Positions 7,195 to 11,596 of a stretch of 11,596 bases of DNA are shown piece by piece; within the stretch, counting starts at the first letter, position 1, and each line of letters starts with the position of its first letter. Location of the stretch: contig CBDUXT010000134.1 of the NCBI GenBank assembly GCA_965371245.1, positions 1-11,596 of the forward strand. Reading direction: 5' to 3'. Below the pieces are notes generated by a model. It worked only from the letters and a program-made list of their open reading frames with translations. It ran no database searches and was not told the origin of the DNA. This stretch comes from CBDUXT01 sp965371245 (lineage in GTDB: Bacteria > Planctomycetota > Phycisphaerae > UBA1845). A program made the translations under genes and the position numbers.

Positions 7195-7941
7195 CTACGG
7201 GGCGAAGTCGTCGGTTTTCTTGTAGCCGGCAGGGAGCTTTAGTTTGAAATCCGTCGCTTGGAGTTTTGGATCCACGACGAGGTTCGTCACAATCCGCTGG
7301 CGTCCGCCGGGCTTGCCCGCTTGGGTTTGAAAGATGTCCAACCGGGCGCGAGGAAGGAAATCCTTCTTCGAAAAGTGCCAGATTGCTTCGGCAACGCCGT
7401 TGGCATAGACGACGTGTATTTCGTAGCAATCCTCGCCTCCGATGACCTTGCTGCCGGTCAGTTCCTGTTTGTTTCCGGCGAGTTCGTCGTGGAACGGGGT
7501 GGGATGAACGAACTCGGCCATCAGCATCAGTCGAACGGGGCGATCGTTTCGGCCGAGGACGTTGGGATCGATGTCCTCGTAGGCGGTTTTTCCCTCCTGT
7601 TCGATGACGAAGAAGAGGTCCCCGTCGCTGCCGGCTGTGATGTGTCTCGCCTCGCTCACCCCGGCCTCCTTCACCTTGGCAACGACAAGGAATTTCTCGA
7701 CGCCGCCGGTGGCCCAGCCGCTAAGCGTCACCGTGCCTTCAGTGTGCGGAATGATCGATTTCGATCCGCGGACGCCCTTGACCGTTGTCGTATACTTGGC
7801 CGCGTGGACCGCTTTGGCGGCGGCGTCCACGCGTTTCAGAATCTCCACCGGATCCGTTAGATCGACGGCTTTCTTGTCCTCGGCGGCGATGGCGGGGGTC
7901 GTCAGCACGAACCCAAGCGCAACGTACAATGAACACTTCAT
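7195..7941 (-). CDS. Secreted protein of unknown function, paralogue of the 6180-6902 product
   Basis: A 248-residue protein with a signal peptide (MKCSLYVALGFVLTTPAIAA, then ED), likely cut after residue 20. The start ATG 7939-7941 is supported by AAAGGAG (7951-7957 on the minus strand), nine bases upstream. Blocks shared with the neighbour, in the same order, are DLTD, HTEGTVTLSGW (66-76), EFVHPTPFHDE (143-153), GGEDCYEIHVVY (168-179), AIWHFSKKDFLPR (186-198) and VDPKL...LPAGY. It ends GYKKTDDFAP. Its fold may be LolA/DUF2092-like, judged from the alternating strands and the W-F-S-K-K-D-F-L-P-R block, which suits a lipid- or ligand-binding half-barrel; this is weakly supported. The two genes clearly arose by tandem duplication and are well diverged. 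Export across the inner membrane is confident; function is unknown. Confidence 0.85.
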   Translation of the reverse strand: MKCSLYVALGFVLTTPAIAAEDKKAVDLTDPVEILKRVDAAAKAVHAAKYTTTVKGVRGSKSIIPHTEGTVTLSGWATGGVEKFLVVAKVKEAGVSEARHITAGSDGDLFFVIEQEGKTAYEDIDPNVLGRNDRPVRLMLMAEFVHPTPFHDELAGNKQELTGSKVIGGEDCYEIHVVYANGVAEAIWHFSKKDFLPRARLDIFQTQAGKPGGRQRIVTNLVVDPKLQATDFKLKLPAGYKKTDDFAP

Positions 7942-8242
7942 TCGACCATGCTCCTTTGCTTTCAGACTGGTCCGGCCTCGCGCGGTTCTCGCTGCCCGCG
8001 ATAGGTTTCGGTCACCGCTTTCGGGGAACCGCGTGTCTTGCGTTGACTTTCCGCCAAGCTGCCGCGACCCGAAGTTGAGCTTGGCCTAGACCGCCCGCGC
8101 ACGCCGGATTCTACGTCCGACAGAGGGGCAGGGTTCGTTCGCCGGAAAATGCCCGGTGCCACACCGCCCACGCCTGAGCCTCCGCACGATCCGGAAAGGG
8201 ATCTCCCGGGCGGCGTCCGATGAGTGCGATGTGGTCGGCCAG
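7942..8242. other. Intergenic stretch between cysNC and the secreted-protein pair
   Basis: About 300 bases with no supported gene. It holds the strong ribosome binding site of the 7195-7941 gene (7951-7957) and must contain that gene's promoter and the end of the cysDNC transcript. I find neither a convincing -35/-10 pair nor a hairpin with a T tract. A weak GATCC...GGATC dyad near 8190 is not persuasive as a terminator. Confidence 0.5.
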
Positions 8243-10180
8243 CTACGTGACGACGCGTCTGGCTTCAAGCAGCGAGGTCAGTTCATCGACGCATCGCTTG
8301 ACCGACCATTCATGTGTCAGGAGCACCAGGTCCGCTTTCTTCGGCTCTTCGTATCGAAAGGATACGCCGGGGATGTCGGCAATCTCGCCCGCGTCGGCCG
8401 CCGCGTAGAAGCCCTCCGGATCGCGCTCCCGACACACGCTCATCGGCGCGGAGAGGTGTACTACAAGGAATCGGTCGCGGCCGACCACGGCGGCGGCCCG
8501 CTGCCGCGCTTCTTCTTGCGGGGCGACGAATGCCAGAATGCAGATGAGCCCCGCGTCATTAAGAAGCCTGGCGACTTCCACGCTGCGACGCAGGTTCTCG
8601 GATCGATCGTCGGCGCCGAAGCCCAGGTCCTTGCTGATCCCCAGCCGCATGTTCTGCCCATCAAGTACGGTGGACGCGCGACCCATGTCAAACAATCGTC
8701 GCTCAAGGGCATAGGCGGTGGTGGTCTTGCCCGCAGCGGTCAAGCCCGTCAGAAGAATGGTCACGGGTTGTTGTCCGAACCGGGCGGCGCGTTCCTCTTT
8801 GCGGACGGTGCTGACCGCGGATCGCAGCCGGTCGCTCTCCGGCCTGGTCTCCCAGTGATCGACGCGCGCGGTTGCGTCGTCGGTATCCACAATCATGCCT
8901 GCACCGACCGTGAGCTTCGAGACACGATCGATCATGACGAACGACCCGGTGCCGCGGTTCACCTTGTAGGCATCGATCGCGATCGGCGTGGTCAGCGTGA
9001 TCTCGCACCGTCCGATCTCGTTAAGGGCCAGCGCGGGTGCATCGACGCGCTCGAGTGAGTTCACGTCTACCTTGTACCGAAGCGTGGTGACCGAGCCGAA
9101 CACGGTTCGGGTGGTCTGCTTGAAGGCGTACTGCCGCCCGGGGACCAGCGGCTCCTCCACCATCCATACGATCATGGCGTCGAAGCGCTTCCGCAGCTTG
9201 GGAATGTTGGTCGGGTGGACGATCATGTCGCCCCGGCTGACGTCGAGTTCGTCCTCCAGGATGAGTGTCACCGACAGCGGCGCAAAGGCTTCGTCGAGAT
9301 CGCCGTCATGGGTGACGATCCGGCGAACGCGGCTGACTTTGCGCGACGGCAGAATCATGATCTCGTCGCCGCGGCGAACCACGCCCGAGGTCACGGTCCC
9401 GCAGTAGCCGCGGAAGTCGGCGGTGGGACGGTTGACGTACTGAACCGGGAAGCGGAAATCGGCAAGGTTGCGGTCGGAGGCGATGTGTACGGTCTCAAAC
9501 AGGTGCATCAGGGTGCTGCCGTGATACCAGGGCATGTGCTCGCTGGGCTTCACGACGTTGTCGCCCTTCAGGGCCGACAGAGGAATGAAACGAACGTCCT
9601 CGATGTCCAGCTTCGCGGCGAAACCCGTGTATTCCTTTTTGATGGCGTCGAAGACTTCCTCGCTGAAATCCACCAGGTCCATCTTGTTGACGGCCACGAT
9701 GATGTGCTTGATTCCCAACAAGGCGGCGATGAACGTGTGTCGTAGCGTCTGGGTCAAAATGCCGTTGCGGGCATCGATCAGGATGACGGCCAGGTCGCAC
9801 GTGGACGCGCCGGTGGCCATGTTGCGCGTGTATTGCTCGTGCCCCGGCGTGTCGGCGATGATGAACTTGCGTTTGGCGGTCGAAAAATACCGATAGGCCA
9901 CATCGATGGTGATGCCCTGCTCTCGCTCGGCCTGAAGCCCATCGACAAGAAGCGCCAGGTCCAGGCTCCCGCCGGTCGTGCCCGACTTGGCGCTCTCTTT
10001 CTTGATGGCCGCCAGTTGGTCCTCGTAGATCATCTTCGAGTCGTGCAAGAGCCGTCCAATGAGCGTGCTCTTGCCGTCATCGACGCTGCCACAGGTCAAG
10101 AGGCGCAAGAGCTCCTTTTGCTCGTGCAGTGCCAGGTAGGCGTCAATGTCGGTTGCGATCAGGTCGGACTGATGGGACAT
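8243..10180 (-). CDS. cysNC: Bifunctional sulfate adenylyltransferase large subunit / adenylylsulfate kinase
   Basis: A 645-residue CysN-CysC fusion. With CysD, the CysN part makes APS from sulfate and ATP, driven by GTP hydrolysis; the CysC part phosphorylates APS to PAPS. GTPase motifs: P-loop GSVDDGKS (31-38), DTPGHEQ (110-116) and NKMD (165-168), followed by EF-Tu-like beta-barrel domains to about 445. The APS kinase domain starts near 470 with P-loop GLTAAGKT (479-486), then DGQN (507-510), where many APS kinases have DGDN, then DDRSENLRR and RDPEGFY. Both halves look intact and fused lengths near 640 are normal. I start at ATG 10178-10180. A TTG at 10198 would add six residues; neither has a good ribosome binding site. 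It follows cysD with a 93-base gap and is probably co-transcribed. Confidence 0.95.
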   Translation of the reverse strand: MSHQSDLIATDIDAYLALHEQKELLRLLTCGSVDDGKSTLIGRLLHDSKMIYEDQLAAIKKESAKSGTTGGSLDLALLVDGLQAEREQGITIDVAYRYFSTAKRKFIIADTPGHEQYTRNMATGASTCDLAVILIDARNGILTQTLRHTFIAALLGIKHIIVAVNKMDLVDFSEEVFDAIKKEYTGFAAKLDIEDVRFIPLSALKGDNVVKPSEHMPWYHGSTLMHLFETVHIASDRNLADFRFPVQYVNRPTADFRGYCGTVTSGVVRRGDEIMILPSRKVSRVRRIVTHDGDLDEAFAPLSVTLILEDELDVSRGDMIVHPTNIPKLRKRFDAMIVWMVEEPLVPGRQYAFKQTTRTVFGSVTTLRYKVDVNSLERVDAPALALNEIGRCEITLTTPIAIDAYKVNRGTGSFVMIDRVSKLTVGAGMIVDTDDATARVDHWETRPESDRLRSAVSTVRKEERAARFGQQPVTILLTGLTAAGKTTTAYALERRLFDMGRASTVLDGQNMRLGISKDLGFGADDRSENLRRSVEVARLLNDAGLICILAFVAPQEEARQRAAAVVGRDRFLVVHLSAPMSVCRERDPEGFYAAADAGEIADIPGVSFRYEEPKKADLVLLTHEWSVKRCVDELTSLLEARRVVT

Positions 10181-10273
10181 GGCAGGTCGATCGGGCAAGG
10201 GGCCAAGGCTCGGAGGTTTCGGCGAGGTAGGGCGAATCGCCCGCCCACTCTTTTCCGAACCCCGAAAGGCGCC

Positions 10274-11185
10274 CTAGAAGTAGCCCTCCTTTTTCTTTTT
10301 TTCCATCGAGCCGGCCTCGTCGAAATCGATGAGCCGACCCTCCCGTTCCGATTTCTTCGTCAGCAGCATCTCCTGGATGATCTCCGGGAGGGTGGTGGCC
10401 GTGGATTCGATGGCGCCGGAGAGCGGATAGCAACCCAGCGTTCGGAAGCGCACGGTCCTTACTTGCGGCTCTTCACCCGGTCGAAGCTGCATGCGGTCGT
10501 CGTCCACCATGATGAGCGTTCCGTCGCGTTCGACGACCGGACGCTCCTTGGCGAAGTAGAGCGGAACAATGGGAATCTTCTCCAGGTGGATGTATTGCCA
10601 GACATCCAGCTCCGTCCAGTTGGAAAGCGGAAACACCCGGATGCTCTCTCCCTCGTTGAGCTGCGCGTTGTACAGGTTCCACAGCTCGGGTCGCTGAGCC
10701 TTCGGCTCCCAGGTGTGGTTGGCGTCGCGAAAGGAGAAGACCCGCTCCTTCGCGCGAGATTTCTCCTCGTCGCGACGGGCACCGCCGAAGGCCGCGTCGA
10801 ACCGATGTAGGTCAAGCGCCTGTTTGAGCCCTTGGGTCTTCATGATGTCGGTGTACGTCTTGCTACCGTGCGTGAAGGGACTGATGCCGGCCTTCACGCC
10901 CTCTTCGTTGATGTGGACGATCAAATCGAGACCCAGCTCTTCTATGATGTATCGATCGCGAAACTCGATCATCTCCTTGAACTTCCACGTCGTGTCCACG
11001 TGCAAGAGCGGGAAGGGTGGCTTGCCCGGGTGGAACGCCTTGAGCGCCAAATGAAGCATGGCCGCGGAGTCCTTGCCGATCGAGTAGAGCATGACCGGCC
11101 GCTCGAACTCCGCCGCCACCTCACGAAGGATGTGGATGCTCTCGGCCTCGAGCAGCTTGAGATGCGTTAGCTGGTAGCCTGGCAT
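10274..11185 (-). CDS. cysD: Sulfate adenylyltransferase subunit 2 (small subunit)
   Basis: A 303-residue CysD, the ATP sulfurylase catalytic subunit that adenylates sulfate to APS in complex with the CysN GTPase encoded just downstream. The PP-loop SIGKDS (35-40) binds the ATP pyrophosphate. Other family landmarks are HVDTTWKFKEM, GGARRDEEKSRAKER (134-148), PLSNWTELDVW, GCYPLSGA (251-258) and the closing EKKKKEGYF. Length and ends match the family, so it is complete. Start ATG 11183-11185; only a weak GGAA-type ribosome binding site precedes it. It is the first gene of the cysD-cysNC operon. No cysH or sulfite reductase gene is in view, so whether the PAPS serves assimilation or sulfation of cell components cannot be told here. 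Confidence 0.96.
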   Translation of the reverse strand: MPGYQLTHLKLLEAESIHILREVAAEFERPVMLYSIGKDSAAMLHLALKAFHPGKPPFPLLHVDTTWKFKEMIEFRDRYIIEELGLDLIVHINEEGVKAGISPFTHGSKTYTDIMKTQGLKQALDLHRFDAAFGGARRDEEKSRAKERVFSFRDANHTWEPKAQRPELWNLYNAQLNEGESIRVFPLSNWTELDVWQYIHLEKIPIVPLYFAKERPVVERDGTLIMVDDDRMQLRPGEEPQVRTVRFRTLGCYPLSGAIESTATTLPEIIQEMLLTKKSEREGRLIDFDEAGSMEKKKKEGYF

Positions 11186-11484
11186 TGAATCCGTTCCAAC
11201 GTCGTCGTCCGCGGCGTTTGATCTTGTATCGGCAACCCCGCGCCGACCGTCTCAGTCAGATAATACGCGGGCCTCAGACGCTTCGACGGCGATGTTTCGG
11301 TCGCCGGCCGGGCGTCACAAGCCGAACTGCACCGGTGGGCGCCACGATAGCGGAATCCACGGAAGGGTAACACCCCGGCACGGTCCGCCTGCGAGCCGGC
11401 GCCCGGGCCGTGACGTGGGTGCCATGGGTAAGCGCAGCTTAGCCGTGACTTGCCGCTGGTCATCCTGCACGGGCAACCCGGCTG
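11186..11484. other. Upstream region of cysD, no gene seen
   Basis: About 300 bases without a supported gene, continuing as palindromic repeat DNA to the right. On the minus strand TATTAT (11260-11265) could be a -10 box for cysD with a leader near 70 bases, but no good -35 box lies 17 bases upstream. I see no riboswitch-like structure or recognisable operator. Open frames here give arginine-rich translations without motifs. Confidence 0.4.
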
Positions 11485-11545
11485 TAGGTCGGGCTCGGCC
11501 CGACGTCTTCGCTGGATGATGTTACGTCGGGCGGAGCCCGACCTA
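11485..11545. repeat. Pair of inverted GC-rich palindromes (REP-like)
   Basis: Two 22-base units, 11485-11506 and 11524-11545, are inverted copies of each other with one mismatch, separated by 17 bases. Each is itself a dyad: GTCGGGC-TCG-GCCCGAC on the left and GTCGGGC-GGA-GCCCGAC on the right. Each outer end reads TAGGTCGGGC outward-in. The unit can fold as two small hairpins or one long cruciform. It resembles dispersed REP-type elements of intergenic DNA in planctomycetes; copy number cannot be judged from this window. Confidence 0.75.
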
Positions 11546-11596
11546 TCCATGAAAGGCATGTCCGGGTCAAGTGCGCACCGGAACTGGGGAGATCTT

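Noticed and set aside
8156..9058. Plus-strand open frame of 300 codons opposite cysNC
   Set aside because: It is antisense to an unmistakable CysNC reading frame and has no recognisable motif. The same applies to the 325-codon frame at 9833-10810 over cysNC and cysD.
10230..10242. Short GGGCGA/TCGCCC dyad between cysD and cysNC
   Set aside because: Its loop is a single base, it is very short, and it has no T tract; chance is likely in GC-rich DNA.
11186..11300. Sulfur-responsive riboswitch ahead of cysD
   Set aside because: I could not find a SAM-type core or any conserved leader structure.

Overview
This is a GC-rich bacterial window, most likely from a planctomycete. Three things point there. 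The serine/threonine kinase at 3554-5038 has the shortened ELRGV-type alphaC region and DYG motif that I associate with planctomycetal kinases. A BlaI repressor is paired with an M56 membrane protease that lacks a penicillin-binding domain. The flanks carry GC-rich dyads of the TAGGGTGCGTCC and TAGGTCGGGC type. The assignment is by recognition of protein families; no search was run.

Layout: 1-335 holds nothing I can support. At 336-391 there is a near-consensus sigma70 promoter with overlapping dyads, followed by a plus-strand operon of a BlaI/MecI-type repressor (427-816) and a large BlaR1-like M56 metalloprotease (818-3313). The protease has an unusual repeat-rich C-terminal half in place of a beta-lactam sensor. 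A hairpin with a T-rich tail (3429-3455) lies between this operon and a convergent minus-strand gene for a membrane-anchored kinase-RDD fusion (3554-5038). Positions 5279-6147 are a decayed IS1595/ISXO2-type insertion sequence with well-preserved 37-bp inverted ends. Its transposase is broken by a stop codon, an internal deletion and a frameshift.

Two tandem minus-strand genes (6180-6902 and 7195-7941) encode paralogous secreted proteins of about 240 residues and unknown function. The right end carries a minus-strand sulfate-activation operon: cysD (10274-11185) followed by a cysN-cysC fusion (8243-10180). Together they would turn sulfate into APS and then PAPS. The rightmost 410 bases have no gene but contain a pair of inverted palindromes (11485-11545).

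Functionally there are two independent signalling units (the repressor/protease pair and the kinase-RDD protein), one complete metabolic unit for sulfate activation, and a pair of exported unknowns. The repressor/protease pair is the most intriguing part: a proteolysis-driven switch whose sensor is unlike that of the antibiotic-resistance prototype and which has no evident target gene other than itself.
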